A stretch of 64,000 bases of DNA, from contig NC_088300.1 in assembly GCF_032854445.1 (NCBI RefSeq), forward strand, positions 50,525,682 to 50,589,681, given 5' to 3'. The stretch is from Liolophura sinensis (lineage: Eukaryota; Mollusca; Polyplacophora; Chitonida; Chitonidae). Position numbers and translations under genes: made by a program. Shown here piece by piece: positions 10,669 through 22,734 of this stretch. The notes below the pieces were generated by a model, which was given only the letters and a program-made list of their open reading frames with translations, did no database searches and was not told the DNA's origin. Each line of letters opens with the position of its first letter. Position 1 is the stretch's first letter.

Positions 10669-13639
10669 TCAAGCGGACAAGAAGCATGAACCATCCTAGG
10701 GATACAAAAAAGATGAGCAGGAAAACTTTAATATAATCTTCTAGGTTTATTCTTGGAGACAAGCTGAGTAGCAGTCCATCATAAACAATTTTACTGTTTG
10801 TGTGTCATACAACAGTGCCGCAAATTTAATTTTGTTCATTGAATTATACGGATAATTTGACTATTTTCCTCTCCATTACTAATATTAATGATACTATTTT
10901 GTTAATCCATTTTCTCCAGCTATCAGACAAATAATTGCACCGAAAACAGAGAATAGGTAGAGTCAAATTAATGACACCTGTAGTAAAAGAATGAGAATTC
11001 AACAAAGGTCTGATAGTAACCTATTTTTGTTCAAGCACTTGGTACATCATATTTTATAAGTTATAAGGATTCCTGACTAGCTAAAAAATACTACCTACAA
11101 CTTAAATTTGTTTTAACACATAAACTGAGGTGTTTTACATTTTACTACCCTTTTCATGTATTTCAAATGATGCTGTTGATACAAGGCACACCCTTATGTG
11201 TTATCGACAGCATACTGCCACCACGGCACCTAGAACAATGGCGACAAGATATCATCATTACATATTACTCAGAGCAGCAATGCAGAAATTATGTAGCCAA
11301 ATCTAAAGGTGATGAAGTACACATCAACCCTTATAAATCCCAACTCCCAAATACCAGGCCAAATACTTCATTATCTGAGCACAATACTGGGGCATGTCCT
11401 TTGAAAAGCCCACTGTCACTCTTGATGTGTGGTTGATCAAAGGCACATTAATCTCGCTCATCGGTATTGAATTTCACAAAGGCGCGAGATAAACATTTAC
11501 AGGAAAATTTCAGGCTTAATGCGTTCAAGGATAAGATAAATGTACCTGAATACTTAGATTCTGTCGGCACAGATGTACATGTATAAAGACAGTTTTACAC
11601 ATAGGTATTCAGAAGATGAAATAGCTACATGTATGCAAAAGTTTTCTTTAATATGCAAAATATATAGATTTACATGTGAATAATGAACATAAATATTTAT
11701 GAAAAGTTACATGTGCTATTTAATATACATCAAACAACATGTAAGACAGACAATACAATGCACGAAAAGCTTTTCATTTTAGAGCAGTTCCAATGTTACT
11801 TTTTAACTTTGCCGATTTAATTTTCAATATTATTTTAGCGTATTTATAAAAGTGTTGTCTCAGTTTAATGCCACGCCACAGATACATGTCCATTACTCCG
11901 TACCCTGTCAAAGCACACTGACATCTGACCAACTAGTATGGTAAGTATCACCTTATCAATATGTTGTGAAAGGCTACAAGAAGGAATTACACCTCAGTAC
12001 TGAGCTATCAAGAACATATCTAACCTCAATATACATCATCTGCCTTAAAAATGTGATTTTTCTTGTGATGTTTTGTACTTAACCCAAACACATACACATA
12101 CATGTATATGTATACATGTATATGCACATAATGGTTCACTGAACAGTATATAAAATATTCAACGAAATGTACATGCATGACTTTTACAACATTTGGATAA
12201 AAAAACTTTCAACAAATTTCATTTGGGTCCAATGTGCAGCAGTTTACTTCCGTCTTGTAACACATCAAGTACAAATTGCATCTGACAAAAATAAAATGTA
12301 ATCAAAGTAATCTGTAAATGTCATCATCAATACTAGACAAAGAAACTACATTTGGCAAGTAAAAGTATTTTTAGATAAAAAAAATAAAATCATCGAGAAG
12401 GCACAGTGACCTCCGATACCCTGACTGACAAAGACTATGGTGTGTCCAGAAGCTCGGACCGCCCATGAAGGGTGCTACCATCAATTAACCACCTCTATCT
12501 CCTTCGGCAATTAAGTTTACCTGGGGACTAATACCTGGTCTTAGATCAATCAGATAGCTCAGGTGAGTGTGACAGGTAGTGGTGGACAGGTAGAACAACG
12601 ATCGACATTGGCACATGTTCGTACCTCGGTAATTCTGTTAGAATCAGCCAATTAGGTTGCAGCCGGGTTCCAATTACCAGAGAAAATGTCGATAAAAACA
12701 CCGTTAATCAGTATGGCAGGCGATTTCTCTGGCAATCTCTCCCGATTGATTAATGATAAAGGAGAGGTCCAATGCCTGACAGGTATGACATTAAAGAAAG
12801 TTAATGACCAGGTGACAACATTAACAAGATTTTTGCCAGCAACCGAGATGTCAATGCATGAAAGGTTAAGGCGGTCACAAAAGCAAATAGAGAATCTGAC
12901 AATGGAAAAAAAAAACTCACAAGTTTCTGTTGAAATATCCACACTTAATTCTAAGGCAAACAATGTGCAAAGTGCACAAGAATTTCAGTCTTTAATTCTC
13001 ACTAAATCTTGTATTATACAGGTAATTATGTGATTATTTTCATCAGAATATTGGTAGGGGTGTCAACACATGTTCTGCTTGTAAGTATAGTGAGAAATTT
13101 TTATAGGAAAATAAACAAGAAGGAATTTGTATTGAATATAGATGTTCAGGTACCACCACAAATGGTGAACTGTTCAGCCCACTGACTTGTAAATCAAACA
13201 GAAAACAATAAAAGTCGTCCTTTATGTGAGCAAGTCTGAATAAAACTCAAGGTGTGTCCACTTTTCTTGGGAATAAAGAAACACTTCAACAGTCATTGGG
13301 CTCAGCTGGTGTAATTCAAATAAAATCCAGTTGTTTCTGCCCTGAAGCCTATATACATTTATCATGTACGTACAGGGTAAGTTTTCAAACCCACCCTTCA
13401 AGTCCTCTAAACTTCTAAACCTTGTACAAATGACCCCCTATTTTTTGTCATAACTTCTTTGTTCAAATAACAATGTGGTTTATAAATCAAACTACACGTC
13501 ATAAAAGCCTGCATTAGAGGCCAACATAACCAACTGCTCTCACTAGAGATCAAGATCCCGATATTACAAATGAGAGATAGAAGAGAAATTGTAAAAGTTT
13601 TTCTATGTATAGTTATTATGAAGCCTCATTATGGTATAG

Positions 13640-13795
13640 AGGAACATGGAGATTAGAAATAGGAAGGGGAGGAGGTGATACTGAGGAACATGGGGCTTGG
13701 AAATACATATAGGAAGGGTGATATGGGGAACGTGGGACTTTGAGGAATCACGGGAGGGGGGGGGGATGTTGAGAAACATGGGGAATGGGGACAGG
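13640..13795. repeat. G-rich imperfect tandem repeat
   Basis: The words gaggaacatgg, ggaaat and aggaaggg recur about every 50 bp, ending in a run of ten or more G. The plus strand is purine-rich throughout, and several G3 to G10 runs lie close together. Confidence 0.75.
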
Positions 13796-14179
13796 TTATA
13801 TTGGTCTATAGGTTTATGTTTATCTCATGCCTAGAGTAACTATTTCTGGTGTTCTATAACTACATGTACTTGTTTGAAACAATAGGTGTATGTGTGAAAG
13901 TCTCTGCTACTGATTCACATATGTTCCAACCAAAAACTGTGCCAATATGCATACTGCACCTTTCAGCTTTTTAAATGAACCTCAACAAAGAAGTGAATGT
14001 TACACATGTGATGCCTCTCATAACCTTGGCTTTTACCCTTCAGATACATTAGCCAGAAGTTAATAGGGCTGTTTTTCCACAATGATTAACCATCATTTGG
14101 CAAAAAGCCTCAAAAAGGCTGTAATGATATTCTAAGGTCACGTGTCAGTGATATTTGTACAATTTGCTTCAATGAGCCC

Positions 14180-14470
14180 AATCAACCTCTGACCTTCATC
14201 CGTTAAAATAAGTTTCTATCCTTTGCCGTCTTTGAGTGGCCGACCAGCAAACAGAGAGTGAATTAACGCTACGCTTTAAGAGGTCAGCCATGTTTTCCTT
14301 ATTCCTGACGTTTCCACGGCAACCACATGAAATCTGGGTAATTCTGCCTTTCGTCTGCGCTAATTTGGCACATGAATTATAGCTCAATAGAAAACGATAA
14401 GTTTGTCTGTGGGAAATCAATGAAAAGGGGGACAGTAATTGATGTCAAACAGTCACAAGCTAAAGTTGAC
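14180..14470. promoter_or_regulatory. Candidate conserved regulatory block with an RFX X-box
   Basis: This stretch is free of recognisable repeats and holds GTTTCCACGGCAAC at 14310-14323, a good fit to the RFX X-box (RYYNYY, spacer of two, RRNRAC). Homeodomain-type words such as gaattaac and ctaatttg lie nearby. RFX sites commonly mark ciliary and neuronal genes. Regulatory function is inferred from the motif and the lack of repeats only. Confidence 0.35.
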
Positions 14471-15493
14471 ACCAATAACACAGCCGCAGAAAATCTCCGA
14501 CTAACCAGCGTATTATTTTAGAGTATCAAAGCCTACCAGAAATGCCAAGTCAATTACCTCTGCGTCTGTCAGGCCAATAAAACTTTGTTACAGCTCTGTT
14601 TACTGTTCCACAATGATATTATTCTAAGGTATCAAAAGCACTGTCCAAACATAATTTGTATGAAGTCTGGAAGATCTAAGTAGCAAATGGCCCTGTGGTC
14701 ACTCATTTCACACCCGTCCCTGTTTCAGTTCAGTGCAAACCCTTGCAAAAGACAGAGACTTGAACATGATACTTCATGTCACAACTGGGTGCATCAAACA
14801 AGGTTGGCTGTATTATTACATGGCCATGTGTAACCTAAATCCTCAACGACTCTAGCAACTGAAATTAATATACATTCATGCTTGATGGAATTGCAAACAC
14901 TACCATTTGCATAATGAAATGTCCAGGAACGGATTCAGGAATTACAACACTGTTAGTTAATTGTGATGAAATACATGTATATGTATACACGTCTGAAATT
15001 CTCCACAAATGTTCTTAGATAAGCTGCACCATTCCTCCATTAATGTATTAAATTTCTTATTATTTCACACTAACTACATCATTTCCTATTTTCTGAATTT
15101 TTACAGTTTCTTATCGTAATGAGAGCATGATCTTAAGAAGCAAAACGCATAAACCCTTCCAGCTTATGATAACTTTAGACTAAAGCTAGCTTTATTTCAA
15201 ATTGCAGATCAAATTAGGTAGCTAGCCTATCTCACACGAGATTTAGAATAAAACTATAATTTACTTACTAAAATATGAAATTTATTATGGGTTCGACAGA
15301 GTAGTGTTGCAGCTACTTGCATACATGCTCCGTGAAAGTTTATAACATGGATGCTGGAAATTTTTGGACATGATACATTATGAACCATAAAGGCCAATGA
15401 GTTAATAATCAGCTAAATTTAACATATTCTATAACATAATACCAATATCATTTTGAAGTTGCTGACTTAAGCCTTTCAGTTCAAAAGCACAGT

Positions 15494-15604
15494 TGGTTCC
15501 TCCGGGTTCTGCCCAGTTTACCCTCACCATAATGCTGGACCCTGTTGTATAAGTGAAATATTCTTGGGTACAGCATAAAACATCAATCAAACACATAAAT
15601 AAAT
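15494..15604 (+). mobile_element. SINE 3' fragment next to the LRR exon
   Basis: It reads ggttctgcccagttt, then accataatgctgg, tataagtgaaatattctt, gtacagcataaaacatcaat and an A/T-rich tail acataaataaat. These blocks match the copies at 28909, 61241 and 62662 in the same order. The 5' part is missing. It ends only 22 bp from the splice donor of the 72-nt LRR exon, on the opposite strand to the gene. Confidence 0.85.
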
Positions 15605-15626
15605 CTTCAGTACAGTAAGTACTTAC

Positions 15627-15698
15627 AAACGTTCCAGATTGCTCAATCCCTGGAAGGCACCTGGCTGGAGAAGGCTGATGTCATTGTCAGATAGGTCC
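15627..15698 (-). CDS. ADGRA: ADGRA exon: one leucine-rich repeat
   Basis: A 72-nt exon encoding one 24-residue LRR, with acceptor atctttggcag before 15698 and a consensus donor GTAAGT at 15626. Both flanking introns are phase 2. It reads DLSDNDISLLQPGAFQGL followed by SNLER, with a split Leu at each end. It aligns with the second LRR of human GPR125 (DLRNNLISSIDPGAF) as I recall it. Plus-strand sequence here is only the complement of the exon. If an additional first-LRR exon exists, it lies upstream between this exon and exon 1. Confidence 0.92.
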
Positions 15699-15837
15699 CT
15701 GCCAAAGATAAAAACATAAGAATGTACATAATTGGACATGTTTATTTGACAATAACGAGATGTGGAGTCCTAAGATATTTCTGTATACGACATAATAAAA
15801 TGCATGCAATCAACATCCACGACCAATGCACAGGTCC

Positions 15838-16295
15838 AAAACAAGTGTTACATAGAATTTACAGGTAGATGTACAAGACATGTGTTGCACAGGACATACA
15901 GGTGATTAAAGACAATTGCTGCATAGAATGTACAGGTGCATGACAACAGCAGCATAGAATTTACAGGTGGTTAAAGACAATTGCTGCATAGAATGTATAG
16001 GTACATGAATTTTGTTGCATATAATGTACAGGTGGTTAAAGACAATTGCTGCATAGAATGTATAGGTACCTGAATTTTGTTGCATATAATGTACAGGTGG
16101 TTTAAGACAATTGCTGCACAGAATGCACAAGACAACCATTGCACAGGACATACAGGTGGTTATAGACAATTGCTGCATACAAAGTACAGGTGCATGACAA
16201 GTGATGCATAGAATGCACATGTACAAGACAACTGTTGCATAGAATATACAGGTTATTAAAGACATTTGCTGCATAGAATGTACAGGTACATCAAA
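15838..16295. repeat. 65-bp higher-order tandem repeat
   Basis: The word gacaattgctgcatagaatg recurs at 15911, 15976, 16041 and 16106, a period of 65 bp. Each 65-bp unit is two related halves of about 32-33 bp (gctgcatagaatgtaca and gttgcatataatgtaca). The ends are more diverged than the centre. The 122-codon minus frame at 15906-16274 is a by-product of the repeat. Confidence 0.93.
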
Positions 16296-17470
16296 TGTAT
16301 TAAACGAGAGAAGTAGTTTTCATTTGTTCCGAGCCTCCGGAATGAAAAGATACACGGACCAATGAAAACGTTGGAATTTATATTAAACGTGGTGCATATC
16401 GAAACGATATGTCATGCCTTTATTACCTGGAAAAATGAACATTTATGGGATAAATGTATATACGACAAGTGTTTTAGAAACTATACATGAACAGTAAAAT
16501 GGCTGAATGCAATACACAGGTACAGGTTAGCTGTTATTGTACACAGAACGTGTTTTATGTATAGAATTTACACCCGGCGTCAGAGGAAGGGGCTGGAACT
16601 TGTAGCAACATAGCCATACAGTGTTGGCTACAGAGGCAGTGAGGTGGTCCATATGAAGCCCAGCTGTAACTGTCACTCTATAGCCAGCATGTAAAACGAA
16701 TACAGGAATTTGTGAAAGTTGACAAGATTACTGTCAAGATGTAAAATTGACACCAAATTGACAGAATTTTATAAGTTTATAAGTCAGTTTTTCTTTTTTC
16801 GTAAACTGGTCTTGACCTTAACAGTAGTTTAAAGCTAAATCACCACCTAAATGTTTGGTAAGGACACGGAATGTTACTCGTGCACATAACATTATATAGT
16901 GGTCTGGATTATAAAGGGAACATGTACTCCTTATCTTACAAAAACACAAAGCACTTGTTAGGTTTCCTATTGTTAGAATTTGCCGCAAAATGACCTTCTG
17001 GGTGCTTAATTTAAAACCACGCAGTAAAGTCTCTTAGGGCTGAGATGGATACCAGTTCTACCGGTGATATACAGTATTAAGAATGTGACAATGACAAATT
17101 TCCTCCATTGTGCGGACCAGGAAATCGACGTCTTCACTCATCCATCATTCTCCAACAAAAAAAAAGCAAGACTAGCGGAGCATGCACCTGGGCAATTATC
17201 CCATCTAACGACTTACACCTCCAAACAACACCTTCACATAGCTTCACAGGGCTTTTCCTTTGCTCCACGACTATACCTTTGGCTTATGGGGTGCATGTAT
17301 GCAATTTAAGACTGAATTTCTACATGGTACAGGCTTACAGGTAAAAATGTCATTTCATAAAAAAGAACTTGAAGTCAGGTTGTGCTTCCTATGTACATGC
17401 AGTCTGAACTTTGCTCCAGGACATAAATGTGGATATTTTACCACGTTTTTGTCTTAACTGATCCCTATGT

Positions 17471-17533
17471 TGATAGTTGAACACCTCTTTGAAATTTTTT
17501 TCCACATCTAGAAAGAGGTGTTCAACTGTCAAG
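17471..17533. repeat. Hairpin inverted repeat, 21-bp arms
   Basis: The word agttgaacacctcttt is followed after about 20 bp by its complement aaagaggtgttcaact. The arms extend to 21 bp with one mismatch. It may be a small foldback element or an RNA hairpin if transcribed. No target-site duplication was seen. Confidence 0.85.
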
Positions 17534-19089
17534 AGGGTCACCACAAAAAAATTTTTTGGGACTGATCTGAAGTGGAATGACCCTTTTCCAATAACATTAT
17601 AGAACTGATACATTTAACAAAAAATGCAATAGATCAATTTTTTATGAATCAATGAGATCACAGGCTCATGTACATGTACACACACAAGAATAAGCAAAAG
17701 TACACAAATGTACACCTGGCCATTGTCATGTGAATACATATGTATGATTATTCAGGCAAATTTACATTTATGTACATACAGTACAAGAGGTAATTAGATA
17801 AAGCATGAGGGTAATACAGATAGTATCTCTACCAGACTCCAGCCCTTTTGGGAACATGATAACCCAGCCCTATAGCTAGCCCCCTCCCCAACTAAAACCT
17901 CCAATAACCAGACAGTAGTTACATTGTTCAGTATCAGGTATGCTCCTAGCACAGATCAACTACCTGCCAGTATATCATATCATTTGATTGTATACTTAGG
18001 CCTAGGCTCAAGATTAAAACTCCCCATTGGGTTTGCCAATTATCACAGGTAACGCAAACACAGTCGGATGGCTCAGGCTGGGCAGGAGTTAACCTTACTT
18101 ATGTGTGTCAATATAAGTTGAGGTTTACTTTGATAGTCCACATGACAGGCTTAAGGATGGGTCAATATTATGGTGGATGTCTTCACCCCCTTGTTCAGGT
18201 TAGGCTTTGTCGAATTTTATGCCTGACTTCATTGAGATATAAACGAATACCTGTGTGTTCCCTTTAAGAATAAATTTTTGTTTGACCTTATTCATCAGGT
18301 CATCACAATGAATGTTAAAATGTACATGTAATGTATATACACGTGTATATCAAGCAAAATGTGCCACTTGAAACTTGCTAAACTTTAGGTGAAACAAGGT
18401 ATGTCCCAACACAACAAGGTTGAAGGAAGAAAACAATTTAGCAAAGCAACAGCCAACATTCATGTCCATGAAGATCCTTTATGATGTGTAATATTACTGA
18501 ACCAGAAGAGAGATATTGGCCTAGAATGTTCCTTGCCGTAGAAAACTTCAACAATTACATTATGTGCAACGATAAGCTCATGAGGCAATGTTTTCAGTTG
18601 TAACCAATTTAGTGATGTGGAAAAGCATCAAAAGAGCAAACAAGTATGCTTTACAAGCCCTCTTCAAAGTCCATTCCACAAACCCTCAGGGAAAACATTT
18701 CAGATCGGTTAAATGCAAAAACATACACTGGGAAGGGCTTTGAAATTATTTCCAAGAACAGCAGCATTACTTGTCCAGTACGACTCAAATGATATACATG
18801 AAAGTGTAGAACAAGATCTGATCAAAGCCGAACCCATACAACTGATCTTGGCAAATAACAGACATTAGCAGAGTTCTAGATCTGCACTCAACCCAATACA
18901 ATTCAATGCACAGTGATGTTCATCTTTGCTAAATAATAACTGTGGCATAGAGTATATAAACACAATCTGCAACACAAAACATAAAAATGTAGAGATACAT
19001 GTATGCAACATAAACAGATGTTGAACAATGTAAATATATGCAGGCATATACATGTACATGTACTGTAAATGATGCTAAACATAATCTGT

Positions 19090-19165
19090 TTGTTGTATTA
19101 AATACACAAGCTTCATAAAATATTATTTGTTACACTGGTGGTTGAAAAGGTTGAAGAATTAGGGT
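19090..19165. repeat. Possible third copy of an interspersed repeat
   Basis: It contains ttgaaaaggttgaagaatta, which matches aaaaggttgaagaattacag at 37590. The wording before it is weaker. See the copies at 24598 and 37543. Confidence 0.4.
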
Positions 19166-19315
19166 GCATAAATGTACAAACAGACTGGAAGCCACTGTAG
19201 TGCCATTTCCTCTGTACATGTACATATACACTTGAATGGTATTGGCTTGCCTCTACATCGTGGAAGCAATGGAGACCACAAGAGGCCAGTTCCCCAAAGT
19301 GTACCAGTATTAATG

Positions 19316-19500
19316 TTTATTTATTTACATGTATTTATTTATTTGACTCCTGTTTTACCGCATACTCAAGAACATTTCACTTAAACGAAGACGGCAAGCA
19401 CTATGATGGAAGAAACCTAGAAGGGTCTGGGGGAAACTCATGACCATCTGCAGGTTGCTGAAAGACCTCCCCATGTACGATCAGAAAGGAAGCCAGCAAC
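19316..19500 (-). mobile_element. SINE copy, 5'-truncated
   Basis: On the plus strand it begins with a tttatttatttga tail, then gttttaccgcatactcaaga, acatttcactta, gggggaaactcatgacca, ctgcaggttgctg and ggaagccagc. This is the complement of the SINE seen at 28909, so the element runs on the minus strand with an AAAT-type tail. It is more diverged than the 28909 and 61241 copies. I could not identify a clean target-site duplication. Confidence 0.85.
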
Positions 19501-20405
19501 TGACTTGAACACACACACACACGTGCGCGTAATATACTGTATGTATATTTTGCCATTATATGTGTATAACATATTTTTGTCTGGTCCCTGTAGTGTTTCA
19601 TCCCAGAATAAATTACCAGTTTAGCTCAATAGTGTGGGTATCCTGTGGTGACCACATGGAGCACTGCCTGACTGCCCAACATCACAACACCCAGGCTAAA
19701 TCAACCCTGAAAACCTCAGCCTTAATTCAACTCCAGATGGGGCCATGCCCTTACATTGATGTCTCTCTTGCTTTTTTTGCTAACCAAAAGGTGTACGTCA
19801 AACTTTAACAAGGTGAGAAAGTTGTGTTAGTCTCCCGACTCCAGTGGTTAACTAGGGGTGGTTTTCTTCGTCTTTTACCCATCCTAACCTGACTGATGAC
19901 ACATCCCCACTAGCCTTCCAATGTGCACCAACATCAAATAAAACACTACCCCAGGTTGATGGTTCCTGCTACACTAATGTTGTCTTAAGCTCAAAGGAAG
20001 TAAATCCAATCGGCCAATCCAATAGAGTTTGACACAAAGACTAAGAGCATGATGTGTGGGGGGTGATGGTTGGTTCCCCCAGTAATTTTTTTAATCCAAA
20101 ACATTCTCTGCCTTCCCAACCCTCCAGCCAGCCACCATACACCACACCTCTCTTCACATTTAAAATAAAAAAATAAATTATTTTTTCTCTGCACACTGCC
20201 CCTTTAATGCACTGTCCTGTCCTGGGTAAAACACTCTAATTTTTTTTTCTTCCCAGCCCTGGACAGCTTAGCCCGAGCCTGTTGAAGCCCCAGGTTATAT
20301 AATAGAGAGTGACAACCAGCACCGTGCCTTGTTGCTATTCATTACAGAATACTCTGGGGAATTTAATCACACAAAACTTCTGTCTGTCAAAACTCATTAA
20401 AAGTC

Positions 20406-20439
20406 AAAAAAAAAAAAAAAAAAAAAGAAGAAGAAGAAA
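20406..20439. repeat. Poly-A and GAA tract
   Basis: About 21 A followed by GAA repeats. It may be the tail of an old retroposed sequence, but no element is recognisable upstream. Confidence 0.9.
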
Positions 20440-22355
20440 TAAAGCGGGACAGCCCTCTTTAATTTGAGCATCCACGCAACACCCACACTTTTAACCTGGT
20501 TGGTGAATTAATGTTCCTTGAAATTCAGTATTCAGGAATAGCTTTTTAAATTTGAAAAGAGATAATGATAAAAAAAACATCATATGTTTTCTTAAACATT
20601 TAAACAGACTGATTAACCTGTCAAATAATGGCCATGTACAAATTTAGAGTTTGCAAGCAGTTCTCATTCAACAAAGATCAAAGGATGCAATGTTTGGTTT
20701 ACTAAAGTTGCTCAAGAAGTTTAGTTTCTCAAGAGTAATTTGCAATTTCACCGCATTTCTGGCATTTGAAATGATTTGTTTTTTTTTATGATCTGCCACA
20801 CATGGCTAAAATAACACAATATGCTATGTAGACGTGGACATACAAGTACATGTAGCACATACCATGATCATATGTGAGCTGGATATCAGGGAAAGTCATA
20901 ACAATATCAGTTGGAAACCTTTCTTACACACACATGTGCATGTATATGGGCTACCAGGCATTTTGTGTGCCTCTTTCCCCCAACATGTACATCCACACGT
21001 TTGGACCAGCTACCACCTCGCTGGACATTAACAGTGAAACAGATGTTGGAATGAGATCATCATATACATGTACATACAGGTATATCCTGCCAAGATAATG
21101 CTGACTAAATGCACTGGCACAAATACAGTAACATGCTCAAGTGCCATTACAAGTAGAACTCCAACATTAAGCACAGAGTGAAGCACAGGAGGTTTAAATC
21201 TCTCACATCACTTAATTTGTTAACCTCTTTAATCGAAGCAATGGCTAAATAATTTCATTTCAGGAGAACACGATTTCGGCTTCATTTATAATCACAGCCT
21301 ATTTAGTCTTCATATTCCAATGTCACTTTGTTCGATGTTATCCAATTATAACATGCATGTATGTACATGTGCAAGAGAAGACCTGGTCTTCAAACTTGTC
21401 AAAATAGTCATGATTTTCTTTATCACAATGACAAGTACATGTATTTGCTTTCGCATTTCTTTGCCTCCATGTCAAATTCATATTAATCAACTTTCAGCTT
21501 GTCAGTATGATTCTTAATTCACCATGACCACAATTTAAAAATCCATGTGTTTTCTGCGGGTCACCACGGACACGGAAAAGCTGTTATAATGCCACAGGAT
21601 ATGTCACCATTAATTCATAACTAGTTGACTCCTTCTGTAGTCACTCTGGACACACGGGCTGATCACGGCTGCAGATGAAGTGCAGTGAGCAGCTGCAGTG
21701 GTCAGTGTCCAGTTGTTGACAGGTTGGAGTCGCTAGGGGCAAGAGGCCTCCAAGACGTTCCTTGAATTATGAATTTTTTATAAGTGACTTGAGAGTGATT
21801 AAAACAGATGTGGATGGTGCGTGCTGGGTCTGGGTACCTGAGCTATTGAGGCTGTCCATCAGAAGAAAAAGTTGGGTGGGGGGAGGTGGGATAGCAATGA
21901 CAGATCATTATCTCTGGGCTTCACTGCTAACTCAGCGTCACCTTCTGCCAGCAAATCCTGGAGCTGACAGCCGTCACTGACATCAGTATGGGTGGCACCA
22001 TAACTCGCTTCCCGCTCCAGATCACTCTGGCCCCATCATCGATCCTGCCAGCCACATGCAATCGCTAACCCATCCAATCTAGGAAAGTATCCAGCATAGA
22101 ACTGTCCCAGATCTGAGGCCTCTCAACAGAGAGTGTGTATTAAAGGAAATTCTATTCACTGAAATCAATGAATAACCTGGTCAACCATGATGCTCTGTCA
22201 ACCTATATGTACATGTAACTGTATATCCATAAATAAATCAGTGGAGTTTCTCTTCTTTTATAATTTTGTTACATATTTAACATTTCAAATCTCTTCAGGA
22301 ATTTAAACAACAGAATATGACATGTACGTTCATCTTACATAATCTTCCAACAACA

Positions 22356-22734
22356 TTAAAGGAGAATAAAACTTAAAAACATGACACTATAGGCTGAAAA
22401 GAGCACATTTTTTTCACTGAGTTCAACTGCCGGCTTGTTCATGTAAACTTGGAACCTACGTCCAACATTCCGGTTCCCCATTGTCAAGTGGAGAAGGAAC
22501 TGTACTGTTCGCTACTTTCTGGGAAAAAGAGTTCTACCGGAGATGCACGAACTGCACTTCGGCCTTTCCGACGGCAATTCTCCTTCTATCACAGAAGACT
22601 AGTTCTCAGGCAAAATGGAGTCGCCCACAGTGGATTTTGACGCTAACTTTATTTATAATTTATCAGCACCTGCGCGGAAATGCATACTCTTTTCAATGGT
22701 AATTGTTTGATATTTAAATTTTCTTCTCCTTTAA
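22356..22734. mobile_element. piggyBac-like MITE flanked by TTAA
   Basis: TTAA at 22356-22359 and at 22731-22734 flank a 371-bp segment. Its ends are inverted repeats: aggagaataaaacttaaa on the left and, read inward from the right, aggagaagaaaatttaaa. A TTAA target duplication is typical of the piggyBac superfamily. The interior is richer in G+C than its surroundings and has no transposase. The small frames at 22449-22640 and 22481-22702 lie inside it and do not resemble a known protein. It is therefore a non-autonomous element that would need a transposase supplied elsewhere. Confidence 0.75.

Larger units (their letters stand above)
6248..15626 (-). other. ADGRA intron, 9.4 kb, phase 2
   Basis: This interval lies between the single-LRR and double-LRR exons. 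It contains a 29-bp tandem repeat (6960-7203), a SINE-like repeat (8563-8811), a TA microsatellite (10623-10667), a G-rich repeat (13640-13795), a less repetitive block with an X-box (14180-14470) and a SINE tail beside the splice donor (15494-15604). The remainder is AT-rich sequence with scattered TACATGTA motifs. The 115-codon plus frame at 12686-13033 is discussed in the findings. No second gene is supported. Confidence 0.75.

Noticed and set aside
15906-16274. 122-codon Cys- and Met-rich minus frame
   Set aside because: It is the translation of the 65-bp tandem repeat.
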